Positions 44,080 to 52,294 of a stretch of 64,000 nt of DNA are shown one piece after another (the first letter of the stretch is position 1; each line of letters starts with the position of its first letter). A program made the position numbers and the translations under genes. The DNA comes from Lachnospiraceae bacterium (GTDB taxonomy: Bacteria > Bacillota > Clostridia > Lachnospirales > Lachnospiraceae). The stretch covers positions 62,001-126,000 of the forward strand of contig CAAGDV010000026.1 in NCBI GenBank assembly GCA_900768755.1, in the 5' to 3' direction. The notes under the pieces were generated by a model. That model was given only the letters and a program-made list of their open reading frames with translations. It did not search any database and was not told where the DNA came from.

Positions 44080-45546
44080 CTAAATAATCAGGCAGACAAG
44101 GCCGCCGCTTGATTCGTTTACCACTTTCTGCATTGTATCCTGAAGTTTTACCTGACTTTCGTCATTAATCATGCGTATTTTGCTCTTGATTCCGTCCTCA
44201 ATTAGCTCGCCGATTGACTTTCCGAAAATATTGGTGTCCCACGCGCCCTTATCGGAGGAATTGTCATTGATGTATCTGACCAAATCCTTTGCCTGCTCTT
44301 CGCTTCCCACAATCGGTGAAATTTCAGTGCCGATATTAACTTTAATCATATGAACGGAAGGGCTCTGAGCCTTAATCTTAACACCGAATTTGTTGCCGTT
44401 TTTGATTATTTCCGGCTCGGACATGACGATTTCGTCACGGTTTGGCATCACAACTCCGTAGCCCTTGCTCATTGATGCCTTGACCGCGTCGCAGTAGCGC
44501 TCATACTCCTTCTTCATCACAGACAGCGATTTTATCATTGATATCAGTTCGTACTCATCGCTTATCTGCTCCCCGCATAGCTTTGTGAGGTTCTCATAAT
44601 AATATTTGTCATCAACATTGATATTTATTCGCTGAACTCCGGTCGAAAAATCAAATGCTTCAAATTTTATTTTCGACACATACTGGGATTCGATTGAAAT
44701 GTTGGTTGTAATATCCTTTATGTAAGTGATGGAATCAATTATTTTAGCTGCATTTTTGATGATGTCGGTCTTGATTTCGTTATCGTTCGGAAGCATTTCA
44801 ACCCATTTCGGAAGGTAAAATTCAATGGACAGTACCGGAAATTCCTTGAGGATTGCGGTCAGGATATTGGCAATGTCGTCCTTGTTCATGTGCTCGCAGT
44901 CCACAGCCATCGCCTCGACCTCGTATTTTTCCTTGATGGACTTTACCGCCATTTCCGCTGTGTTTCCAGCGGGATTGGTTGTATTTACGACAACTATAAA
45001 CGGCTTCTTTTGTTTTTTAAGTGCCATGATGGTCTTTTCCTCGGCTTCAAGATAATTCTCGCGTGGAATGCCGCTTATGCTTCCGTCGGTGGTTATTGCA
45101 ATACCGATGGTGGAATGGTCCTTTATTACTTTGTTGGTTCCGTACTCAGCAGCCTTTGTAAACGGTATTTCATCGCGAAACCACGGAGTTTTGACAAGCC
45201 GTTCCTTGTCGTCCTCGTATATTCCCTGCGCACCGTTTATCAGAAAACCTACGCAGTCAATAAGCCTGAAAGAGGCTTTTATTCCGCTTCCGAGATTGAG
45301 TGTAACCGCTTCCTTCGGAATAAATTTGGGTTCCGTTGTCATTACCGTTTTGCCGGCAGCGGATTGCGGCATTTCATCAATTATACGTTCCTTCTCATTA
45401 GGGTTGTCAATTCCGGGGAGCACCATAAGATTAATAAAACCTTTGATAAATGTCGATTTTCCCGTTCTTACGGGGCCCACCACTCCTATGTATATCTCGC
45501 CGTCCGTTCTTGCTTTTATATCTCTGTAGAGGTTAAAGTTTTCCAT
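44080..45546 (-). CDS. spoIVA: stage IV sporulation protein A (spore coat ATPase)
   Basis: SpoIVA is a mother-cell ATPase that polymerises on the forespore surface as the base of the coat. The 488-residue sequence is conserved from the start: a TRAFAC-type P-loop GPVRTGKSTFIKGFINLMVL, then IDEMPQSAAGKTVMTTEPKF and the switch FRLIDCVGFLI; the C-terminus ends in the conserved short hydrophobic GGLVCLII. Length is standard (about 490). GGGAGGGG precedes the ATG, and a sigma-E-like promoter lies upstream. It is a single-gene unit, divergent from the AraC regulator. Its presence strongly supports a spore-forming organism. Confidence 0.98.
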   Translation of the reverse strand: MENFNLYRDIKARTDGEIYIGVVGPVRTGKSTFIKGFINLMVLPGIDNPNEKERIIDEMPQSAAGKTVMTTEPKFIPKEAVTLNLGSGIKASFRLIDCVGFLINGAQGIYEDDKERLVKTPWFRDEIPFTKAAEYGTNKVIKDHSTIGIAITTDGSISGIPRENYLEAEEKTIMALKKQKKPFIVVVNTTNPAGNTAEMAVKSIKEKYEVEAMAVDCEHMNKDDIANILTAILKEFPVLSIEFYLPKWVEMLPNDNEIKTDIIKNAAKIIDSITYIKDITTNISIESQYVSKIKFEAFDFSTGVQRININVDDKYYYENLTKLCGEQISDEYELISMIKSLSVMKKEYERYCDAVKASMSKGYGVVMPNRDEIVMSEPEIIKNGNKFGVKIKAQSPSVHMIKVNIGTEISPIVGSEEQAKDLVRYINDNSSDKGAWDTNIFGKSIGELIEDGIKSKIRMINDESQVKLQDTMQKVVNESSGGLVCLII

Positions 45547-45567
45547 ATAAATGCCCCTCCCTGTGAA

Positions 45568-45596
45568 AATATATGCAGATTGCTAAAACAAAATAC
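45568..45596 (-). promoter_or_regulatory. sigma-E-type promoter of spoIVA
   Basis: Minus-strand CATATATT (45568-45575) fits the sigma-E -10 CATAYAHT; GTATTTT (45590-45596) lies 14 bases upstream, the usual spacing for this sigma factor. spoIVA is under sigma-E control in Bacillus. Promoter class is inference from the match. Confidence 0.6.
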
Positions 45597-45608
45597 TTGT
45601 GATAATAT
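45580..45608 (+). promoter_or_regulatory. candidate promoter of the AraC regulator gene
   Basis: TTGCTA (45580-45585), a 17-base spacer and TAATAT (45603-45608); a TG-extended GATAAT overlaps it at 45601-45606. It interleaves with the divergent spoIVA promoter. It places transcription start near 45615, which argues against translation from the ATG at 45609. Confidence 0.5.
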
Positions 45609-45647
45609 ATGAAATTAAAGATTGCAATATTACAGCCGGAGGTCCAG

Positions 45648-46466
45648 ATGGAGGACAATTTTCCCGTTTCATACAGAAAATACAGTTCAACAGAAGATAA
45701 TTATACTTTAAAAAACACATTTTCCGATTATACAAAAATCATCAGGGTCCTTTCGGGCTGGCTTAATGTACGGATTGACTCCAAAGATTATGAATTAATC
45801 CGCGGTGATATGATATACATCAGGGCAAAAGCTCTTCACAGCATAAATCCGTCGGACTGCATATATGAGTGCATTGAATTTGACCTTTCGGTCATTCTTA
45901 AATCTGACTCGGTGACCTATGGATTTATAAGCGGGGTAATCAACAGCGAATACTTAATTGAGCCGATGGCGCTCAATTCAATCCGATATAAATTCAACAC
46001 TCCCGATTTTCTTTATGAAGCAATGTTCCGAAAACCCGGGGGATATGAATTTGATGTAACCGGTGCTTTGTATATTCTTTTCGGCTGCATATACCGTAAC
46101 CGGCTTTTCAAAGAGAATCCATCCCTTGCCGCAACAAAGGGTGCAGCCAAATACCGGCTTGCGCTCCGCTACATCGAGAATCATTACAACGAAAGCATAC
46201 TTCTTGATGATATCGCCGCTTTTGTGGACATGAGCCCAAAATATTTCTGCAGATATTTTAAGAACTACGCTTCGGTATCTCCAATCACATACCTCAATTC
46301 CTACAGAATACAAAAAGCGTGCGCCGACCTTTCGGGAAGCGATTTGCCGGTTGCGGATATAGCTTGTAACCACGGCTTCAACGATACAAGTTATTTTATT
46401 AAGATTTTCAAAAAAGAAACCGGGCTGACGCCGGGACAGTACCGTATACATAACAAAAAAGCATAA
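45648..46466 (+). CDS. AraC-family transcriptional regulator
   Basis: The 272-residue protein has an N-terminal cupin-like sensing domain (about 20-100, including GWLNVRIDSKDYELIRGDMI and the LHSINPSD turn) and a C-terminal AraC double helix-turn-helix (about 170-270, with ILLDDIAAFVDMSPKYFCRY and VADIACNHGFNDTSYFIKIF, ending FKKETGLTPGQYR). This architecture is typical of regulators of sugar uptake or metabolism. The ATG at 45648 is chosen because GGAGG lies at 45638-45642; an in-frame ATG at 45609 lacks any ribosome site. No target operon is adjacent, so the ligand is unknown. Confidence 0.9.
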   Translation: MEDNFPVSYRKYSSTEDNYTLKNTFSDYTKIIRVLSGWLNVRIDSKDYELIRGDMIYIRAKALHSINPSDCIYECIEFDLSVILKSDSVTYGFISGVINSEYLIEPMALNSIRYKFNTPDFLYEAMFRKPGGYEFDVTGALYILFGCIYRNRLFKENPSLAATKGAAKYRLALRYIENHYNESILLDDIAAFVDMSPKYFCRYFKNYASVSPITYLNSYRIQKACADLSGSDLPVADIACNHGFNDTSYFIKIFKKETGLTPGQYRIHNKKA

Positions 46467-46469
46467 AAA

Positions 46470-46545
46470 AATCAAGGTAAATATATGACAACCGTAGAAG
46501 GAAAATTTGACAAAGGGAAATGGTCATCATATATATACCTTGATT
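46470..46545. repeat. 19-base inverted repeat spanning a small reading frame start
   Basis: The arms 46470-46488 and 46527-46545 are reverse complements with one mismatch and are separated by 38 bases. The left arm contains AAGG and the ATG of the 38-codon frame at 46485, so pairing in RNA would hide the ribosome site and start codon. There is no T run, so it is not a simple terminator. Confidence 0.8.
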
Positions 46546-46601
46546 ATATTACTCCGACACACACGCCGGAACTAAAGATCAATCTATCGTCCTCCCGTTA
46601 A
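46485..46601 (+). CDS. possible 38-residue peptide
   Basis: A short reading frame starts at an ATG with AAGG seven bases upstream and runs MTTVEGKF...KINLSSSR for 38 residues. I do not recognise it. There is no signal peptide or membrane segment; it is polar with an aromatic centre (WSSYIYLDY). It follows the AraC gene by 18 bases and ends about 50 bases before a strong terminator, so it could be the last gene of the AraC transcript. Its start lies in the left arm of an inverted repeat. It may also be a chance frame over a structured RNA. Confidence 0.4.
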   Translation: MTTVEGKFDKGKWSSYIYLDYITPTHTPELKINLSSSR

Positions 46602-46651
46602 TAGATCTTACTTTTAGCATTTTTATTATATCGCCCATGGTGCATATTCTC

Positions 46652-46674
46652 ACCCCCCTTTTGTGGGGGTTTTT
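46652..46674 (+). terminator. intrinsic terminator of the AraC-peptide transcript
   Basis: ACCCCC (46652-46657) pairs with GGGGGT (46665-46670) around a 7-base loop and is followed by TTTTT within GGTTTTTG. The T run is on the plus strand only, so it ends the AraC unit rather than the converging MalT-like gene. Confidence 0.85.
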
Positions 46675-46684
46675 GTGCAACCTG

Positions 46685-49135
46685 TTATTTGAAGAAATTA
46701 GAAAGCTCCGTTCTGGAATTAATTCCGAGTTTTGAAAATATAATTTTCATATTGGATTTAACCGTACTTTCCGCAATGAAAAGCTGCTCAGCAATCTCCT
46801 TGTTGGAAAGTCTTTTTGCGGCGAGCATTGCCACTTCAAGTTCTCTCTGCGTAAGCCCGAAATTCTCTTTGTTGTGGGCGTTTTTCTTCAATGCCCTGCT
46901 GCCCTGAGAATACTTCTTGTGTACGGACTTGATTTTTTTGATGAAGGACCTGAAATCATACATGTAGTTAATCTCATCAAACACTTCCTCATAATAGTCC
47001 AGATTCTCTACAAAAGGCATAATAATATTGTCCTTGAAGGCTATTCTTATGGCTTCCGTGTTCATTCTGACCGCTTTTTCCTTATTGCCGAGCGCATAGT
47101 TGCACATTGCAATATATATGTATGTGTATATCTGCGCCATCGCCGACTGGTAGAGCGATGCGACTCCCAGAAACTGGCTGCTTATGCCTAAAAGCTTCTG
47201 ATACTGTTCTTTTACAAAGAGATATTTTCCGTAGATAATATTGGCGTAGCTTATAGTCACAAGGTTGAGCCTGTTTTCGATTGAATTGTAGTCGGTAAGC
47301 CACGACGCAATCCTGTCATTATTGCCGATAAGCGAATAAATATATCCTTCGCACAGATCAATCATATCGGCAAAGCGTGGCTCGCTCGCCTTCTTTCGGA
47401 ACGTCTCAACGTTCTCCATCAGGGCATCGTAATCTCCTTCATGAACAGAAAGTCTTGCCAAAAGAAGAAGCGCACCCAGCGCGATGCATTTCTGTCCGCG
47501 GCTGTCAGCCATATAAAGCGCTTTGTGGCACAGGGTCTCCGCACCGACGAAATCACCTGTATTATACAATAGCTCTGCCTTAAACAGTGCTCCGCTTCCT
47601 TTGCCGTGTCCCTCAGAAAGCTTATAATACTGCAAAAGCATCTTGTCAATCAGAACCGTCTCATCCATTGCGTCCTCATCTTCTCTGTGGAAAATGTGGA
47701 ATACGGACGGACATCCGAAGGTATAACTCACATCGCGCGTAAGGTCAATAACTGAGGAATCTCCGTACTCAAGTGACTTGTCAAAAAATTTGTTCATGAC
47801 AGCGATGTCATTGAAAGAGGTATATCCCCTTACAAAATACACCATCTCAAAAAGACGGTTTTTCTCATCATCGGAAAGCGTATCGTTATCCTCGATTGAG
47901 TACACGATATTCATTATGTTGTTGGTAAGCCTCTGCTTCTCGTTGTAGACGAACAAAACAAGGCACATAATTATCGAAAAATACGGATATTTCTCGCGAA
48001 CCTCTTTTGGACAGTTGGCCGCCAGCGCAATGAAAAAATTCTTGTTCTCGGCGGAAAGGTGCGGATAAATATTTGAAAACGCCGGTCTGGTGCTGTATAT
48101 TGCCTCCCATTCCCCGGTCTCATAAAACACCTTGTAGGACGAAATATAGTCGCCTCTGTGAATGTATATTGCTGCGATTTTCACGAGAATATCCCTGCTT
48201 TCCTCCTCAGAAAGTCTGTGAAATTCATTGCGAAGATATTCAAGAATAATGTTGTGAATATAGTATCTGCGCTCGTTACGCTCAAAACGTACAAAGAAAA
48301 GATCGCCGAGGAAAGCCTCCATCTCATCCGTTCCCATGCCATTGTCAAAAACATCCACCGCTTCCTTGAGCGTAAAATAATCCGGTACGGAAAGCGTAAG
48401 AAGCGCTGTTTTTTCGGCGTTGTTCAGCTTGCTGCACACTGTTTTCTCGGCGAGATCCTCGATTCTGTCAAGTTCATCAAAATTCCCTTTGTCGGCAAAA
48501 TTCATCATCTGCAGACAGATTGCGGCAATCCAACCCTCGCTGTAATCATATAATTTTGCAGCATCCTCAGGCGAAACGCTTAAGTTATGTGCCGAAAACA
48601 GATTAAAAATATCTTCTGCAGAATATTTTAAATCTTCCGTCCCGATATGGAGTAAAACATCGGAATCAAAGCTGTCATAATCGTACTCCTGCGTGACAAA
48701 AACAAAATGCATGTCGGCGCAGGATACATCGGAAAGAATGTGAATGAGAATGTTAAAATTCTCATCCTCAACCCTCTGGTAATTGTCAATCACCAGATAT
48801 GTGGGCTCATCTACGGACATGTTCTTTAGGATGCTTCTGATCTTGAATATACCGGACTCATTCTGCGGTCTTCCCGCAGCAATTAACTTCTCCCCGGCAT
48901 CTTTGTCGATATCGGAAATTTTGTCACAAAAATCAGCCCAAAAGAGTTCTTTTGAGTTGTTGGCAACATTTATCCACAAGAATCTTGCGGACGATTTTGC
49001 TGCGTATTCCTTAATCACTGTTGATTTGCCGTATCCCGTGGGAGCGCTGATAAGCGTTACGGGGTAATCTGCAATCAATGCTGTCTTTTTAGTTATTTTG
49101 TCTGTCAGATAGACATTATTTAAATAATTTTCCAT
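46685..49135 (-). CDS. MalT-like LuxR-family transcriptional regulator
   Basis: The 816-residue protein begins with a STAND-type NTPase domain with Walker A SAPTGYGKST (about 31-40) and Walker B-like YLVIDNYQRV, continues with winged-helix and tetratricopeptide-like helical repeats (about 330-730) and ends with a LuxR helix-turn-helix (about 752-816, LTQRELEVAMLAAKRLSNKE then AESTVKSNMK). The layout is that of MalT, an ATP- and inducer-dependent activator. The ligand is unknown. It lies 4 bases after gpsA, so it is probably cotranscribed with phospholipid genes, which is unusual for such a regulator. Confidence 0.92.
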   Translation of the reverse strand: MENYLNNVYLTDKITKKTALIADYPVTLISAPTGYGKSTVIKEYAAKSSARFLWINVANNSKELFWADFCDKISDIDKDAGEKLIAAGRPQNESGIFKIRSILKNMSVDEPTYLVIDNYQRVEDENFNILIHILSDVSCADMHFVFVTQEYDYDSFDSDVLLHIGTEDLKYSAEDIFNLFSAHNLSVSPEDAAKLYDYSEGWIAAICLQMMNFADKGNFDELDRIEDLAEKTVCSKLNNAEKTALLTLSVPDYFTLKEAVDVFDNGMGTDEMEAFLGDLFFVRFERNERRYYIHNIILEYLRNEFHRLSEEESRDILVKIAAIYIHRGDYISSYKVFYETGEWEAIYSTRPAFSNIYPHLSAENKNFFIALAANCPKEVREKYPYFSIIMCLVLFVYNEKQRLTNNIMNIVYSIEDNDTLSDDEKNRLFEMVYFVRGYTSFNDIAVMNKFFDKSLEYGDSSVIDLTRDVSYTFGCPSVFHIFHREDEDAMDETVLIDKMLLQYYKLSEGHGKGSGALFKAELLYNTGDFVGAETLCHKALYMADSRGQKCIALGALLLLARLSVHEGDYDALMENVETFRKKASEPRFADMIDLCEGYIYSLIGNNDRIASWLTDYNSIENRLNLVTISYANIIYGKYLFVKEQYQKLLGISSQFLGVASLYQSAMAQIYTYIYIAMCNYALGNKEKAVRMNTEAIRIAFKDNIIMPFVENLDYYEEVFDEINYMYDFRSFIKKIKSVHKKYSQGSRALKKNAHNKENFGLTQRELEVAMLAAKRLSNKEIAEQLFIAESTVKSNMKIIFSKLGINSRTELSNFFK

Positions 49136-49139
49136 TCAA

Positions 49140-50150
49140 TCAATCCCACGGGAGATTTGAGTTCTCCGATTTTTTGTCCCTTGCCATTAGTTCTTTAACT
49201 GTTTCCGCCGGGCTTACATTGTCAAACAATACCCGGTTAACGCCCTCAATAATGGGCAGTTCAACATTGTATTTTCTGCCGAGCGCAAGTGCTGCCTTGG
49301 CTGAATACACTCCTTCAACAACCATATGGACTTCATCCATGGCTTCCTGCATTGAATATCCCTGTCCGATAAGGATTCCTGCACGTCTGTTACGGCTGTG
49401 CATGCTTGCACATGTAACAATCAAATCACCAATGCCCGACAGTCCGGTAAAAGTCTCAATCCACCCGCCCATGGCAATTCCGAGTCTTGAAATCTCATGA
49501 ATTCCCCTTGTTATAAGCGCTGCCTTGGTGTTGTCCCCATATCCGAGGCCGTCTGCAATTCCGGCTGCAAGTGCAATTACATTCTTTAGTGCTCCGCCAA
49601 GCTCAATTCCCAGAACATCCGGACTGATATATACTCTGAATACGTCGCTCATAAAAATGTTCTGGAGATATTCTGCATTATCTTTTGAAGCAGAACCAAT
49701 TACACAGGTCGTAGGAATACCGCGTCCGACCTCCTCGGCGTGGCTCGGTCCCGATAGCACGGATACTCTTGCTGACGGAATCTCATCGGATATAACCTGC
49801 GTCATTGTCTTTAGACTGCCCTCTTCTATTCCTTTTGCAACATTCACAATATTAAGGCCTGATATATTAAGCGAAGCAATCTCCGCAGCTGTGGAGCGGA
49901 TAAAAGGCGAAGCGACCGCGAGCACCACCACATCTGAATTCCTGACACAGATTCTCAAATCTGTTGTAAGCCGTATTTCCTGAGGAATTCTGACTCCGGG
50001 AAGGGATTTTTTGTTCTCGCCTAACTCTTTTATTCCGTTAATCTCGGCTTCTATTTTGGACCATACGGTAACATCGTGACCGTTGTTGTTAAGAAGTATT
50101 GCAAGACCCAAAGCCCAGCCGCCTGCGCCGATAACAGCGATTTTACTCAT
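49140..50150 (-). CDS. gpsA: NAD(P)-dependent glycerol-3-phosphate dehydrogenase
   Basis: GpsA makes sn-glycerol-3-phosphate from dihydroxyacetone phosphate for phospholipid synthesis. The 336-residue protein has the Rossmann motif IAVIGAGGWALGLA at the N-terminus, the conserved NVAKGIEEG, SGPSHAEEV and LGGALKNVIALAAGIADGLG (substrate and catalytic Lys region) and the C-terminal block ITRGIHEISRLG. The ATG at 50150 has GGTG upstream and gives the family N-terminus; an in-frame ATG at 50162 is also possible. It follows plsY and precedes the MalT-like gene. Confidence 0.96.
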   Translation of the reverse strand: MSKIAVIGAGGWALGLAILLNNNGHDVTVWSKIEAEINGIKELGENKKSLPGVRIPQEIRLTTDLRICVRNSDVVVLAVASPFIRSTAAEIASLNISGLNIVNVAKGIEEGSLKTMTQVISDEIPSARVSVLSGPSHAEEVGRGIPTTCVIGSASKDNAEYLQNIFMSDVFRVYISPDVLGIELGGALKNVIALAAGIADGLGYGDNTKAALITRGIHEISRLGIAMGGWIETFTGLSGIGDLIVTCASMHSRNRRAGILIGQGYSMQEAMDEVHMVVEGVYSAKAALALGRKYNVELPIIEGVNRVLFDNVSPAETVKELMARDKKSENSNLPWD

Positions 50151-50167
50151 CAAATTCACCATACTTT

Positions 50168-50827
50168 CTATTCATTTTTGTCAGATTTTTTCTTGATTGT
50201 GAGTTCTCTCTCCGTTCCGTTCAGAAGTCTGACAATATTTGCCTTATGCCTGATAAAAGCAAGTAAAACAAAAGCGAAAAATACAATCAGTGCCTCGGCA
50301 AAATATGTACTCTCAAGTCCCGATATCAGTCCGTAGTGTCCGCACAGTGCAAATACTGCAAACACGCAGAGAACCATCACAAGAGAGCCTACGGAAACAT
50401 AATGCGTGATAATCAGTGCAATGAAAAACATTATGAGCCCCGCTACAATCATCTGCCATGAGCCGAGCGAGAGCACTACTCCCGCCGTGGCAGCAATTCC
50501 TTTGCCGCCTTTGAATTTAAGATAAAACGGGAAATTGTGTCCGAGTACCGTTCCGATTCCCGAATAAAGCACCAATAACGTTATTGAGTCCGGATGACCG
50601 TCCGAATATATCAGCCGCACTACCAAAGATGCGAGCACAACTTTGAGTACATCGCCCAGGAAAGTAATGAGACCCGCCTTAAATCCGAGTGTCCTCAATG
50701 CGTTGGTCGTTCCGGCGTTGCCGCTTCCGTAGTTACGTATATCTATATGGTGTATTTTACCATAAATAAAGCCTGTCTGGAATACCCCGAAAAAATATCC
50801 GATTACCAGACAAATCAATCTCTCCAT
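50168..50827 (-). CDS. plsY: glycerol-3-phosphate acyltransferase PlsY
   Basis: PlsY transfers an acyl group from acyl phosphate to glycerol-3-phosphate in the membrane, making lysophosphatidic acid. The 219-residue protein has about five hydrophobic segments and the three family motifs: GSGNAGTTNALRTLG, the GHNFPFYLKFKGGKGIA block, and a later RH-containing loop (FIRHKANIVRLL). Its product pathway uses glycerol-3-phosphate from GpsA, encoded next. It starts 5 bases after der. Confidence 0.96.
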   Translation of the reverse strand: MERLICLVIGYFFGVFQTGFIYGKIHHIDIRNYGSGNAGTTNALRTLGFKAGLITFLGDVLKVVLASLVVRLIYSDGHPDSITLLVLYSGIGTVLGHNFPFYLKFKGGKGIAATAGVVLSLGSWQMIVAGLIMFFIALIITHYVSVGSLVMVLCVFAVFALCGHYGLISGLESTYFAEALIVFFAFVLLAFIRHKANIVRLLNGTERELTIKKKSDKNE

Positions 50828-50832
50828 TCCTT

Positions 50833-52158
50833 TTACTCCTTCTCGTTACGTTCCCTGATAATGAATCTGAGTGCCGTGCCTTTAAATCCGAAAGTATCAC
50901 GTATTTTGTTCTCGATATACCTCGTATACGAGAAATGCATAAGCTCCTTGCTGTTGACAAAAATAACAAAAGTAGGCGGCTTTACGGCAACCTGTGTCAT
51001 ATAGAATATCTTGAGTCTTCTTCCCTTATCGGAAGGCGGCTGCTGTAACGCTACAGCCTCCATAAGAATCTCATTGAGAACGCCGGTCTGTATTCTCGTG
51101 CTCTGACTTTCACATACCATGTCAATCATGTCAAAAACCTTGTTGAGACGCTGTCCCGAATGTGCAGACACAAACATAATCTCCGCATACGGCATGAATG
51201 CCAGAATGTCTTTTATCTTCTTCGTGTGTTCATAAATAGTCTTGTCATTCTTCTCAATAGCATCCCACTTATTGACCACAACGATGATGCCCTTGCCTCT
51301 CTCATGGGCAATTCCGGCGATTTTGGCATCCTGCTCGGTCACGCCTTCAGTAGCGTCTATAACCATCAGGACAATGTCGGCACGCTCTACGGCAGTTACC
51401 GCACGAATGATGCTGTAACGCTCGAGTTCTTCTTTTATCTTGTTCTTGCGTCTTAATCCCGCCGTGTCTATAAACACGTACTGTCTGCCCTCGTAGGTGA
51501 TTTCCGTGTCAATTGCATCGCGGGTGGTTCCTGCAATGTCAGAGACAATCACACGGTTCTCTCCGCTTAATTTGTTGATGATTGAAGATTTGCCGACGTT
51601 TGGTTTGCCAATGATTGCAACGCGCGGTCTCGTGTCCGTCTCGTCCACACTTTCACTTTCCGGGAAATATTTGACAATCTCATCAAGCATATCGCCGATT
51701 CCTAATTTGCCAACGGCAGATATCGGATACGGATCGCCGATTCCCAGATTATAGAATTCGTATACATCCGCCTGCATTTTCTGGAAGCTGTCAACCTTGT
51801 TAACGACAAGCACAACGGGCTTGCCGCTCTTTCTCAACATGTCCGCAACTTTAAAATCAGAATCAACAAGCCCCTGTCTGACATCCGTCATAAACATGAT
51901 AACATCTGCCGATGCAATCGCAATCTCTGCCTGCGCGCGCATCTGCGACAGGATAATATCCTTGCTGTCAGGCTCAATTCCGCCTGTATCTATCAATGTA
52001 AAATTATAATTAAGCCAGCTTATATCCCCGTATATTCTGTCTCTTGTCACTCCTGGCACATCCTTCACAATCGAAATCTGTTCGCCTAAGAGCGCGTTGA
52101 ATAAAGTCGACTTACCGACATTGGGGCGTCCGACTATCGCAACAACCGGTTTACTCAT
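50833..52158 (-). CDS. der: ribosome assembly GTPase Der (EngA)
   Basis: Der has two tandem GTPase domains and helps assemble the 50S subunit. The 441-residue sequence shows G1 motifs GRPNVGKSTLFN (domain 1) and GKPNVGKSSIIN (domain 2), G3 motifs DTGG and DTAG, G4 motifs NKVD and NKWD, and a C-terminal KH-like domain. der-plsY-gpsA order is common in Firmicutes. A promoter lies at 52191-52219, divergent from prs. Confidence 0.98.
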   Translation of the reverse strand: MSKPVVAIVGRPNVGKSTLFNALLGEQISIVKDVPGVTRDRIYGDISWLNYNFTLIDTGGIEPDSKDIILSQMRAQAEIAIASADVIMFMTDVRQGLVDSDFKVADMLRKSGKPVVLVVNKVDSFQKMQADVYEFYNLGIGDPYPISAVGKLGIGDMLDEIVKYFPESESVDETDTRPRVAIIGKPNVGKSSIINKLSGENRVIVSDIAGTTRDAIDTEITYEGRQYVFIDTAGLRRKNKIKEELERYSIIRAVTAVERADIVLMVIDATEGVTEQDAKIAGIAHERGKGIIVVVNKWDAIEKNDKTIYEHTKKIKDILAFMPYAEIMFVSAHSGQRLNKVFDMIDMVCESQSTRIQTGVLNEILMEAVALQQPPSDKGRRLKIFYMTQVAVKPPTFVIFVNSKELMHFSYTRYIENKIRDTFGFKGTALRFIIRERNEKE

Positions 52159-52190
52159 ATTACTCTTTTCCTTTTCTTACAACTCATTCT

Positions 52191-52219
52191 ATAATATCAA
52201 TATTTTTTATCTTTGTAAA
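52191..52219 (-). promoter_or_regulatory. promoter of der-plsY-gpsA
   Basis: Minus-strand TTTACA (52214-52219), a 17-base spacer and TATTAT (52191-52196). AAGGA precedes the der ATG. It is divergent from the prs promoter with 7 bases between the -35 elements. Confidence 0.75.
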
Positions 52220-52226
52220 GATTCTC

Positions 52227-52255
52227 TTGACTATGTTTTTCAGCGCAATTATACT
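52227..52255 (+). promoter_or_regulatory. promoter of the PRPP synthetase gene
   Basis: TTGACT (52227-52232), a 17-base spacer and TATACT (52250-52255). Each element is one mismatch from consensus. Transcription would begin about 33 bases before the ATG at 52295. Confidence 0.85.
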
Positions 52256-52294
52256 GATGTTGTCAATGACTAACGAAAGGATACAAAAAGTATC

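Noticed and set aside
44890..45612. Long open frame on the plus strand opposite spoIVA (about 240 codons)
   Set aside because: The minus strand encodes an unmistakable SpoIVA; the opposite frame has no recognisable domain and is a by-product of its codon use.
45609..45647. Upstream in-frame ATG that would add 13 residues to the AraC regulator
   Set aside because: No ribosome site precedes it and it lies at or before the predicted transcription start, while the ATG at 45648 has GGAGG five bases upstream.
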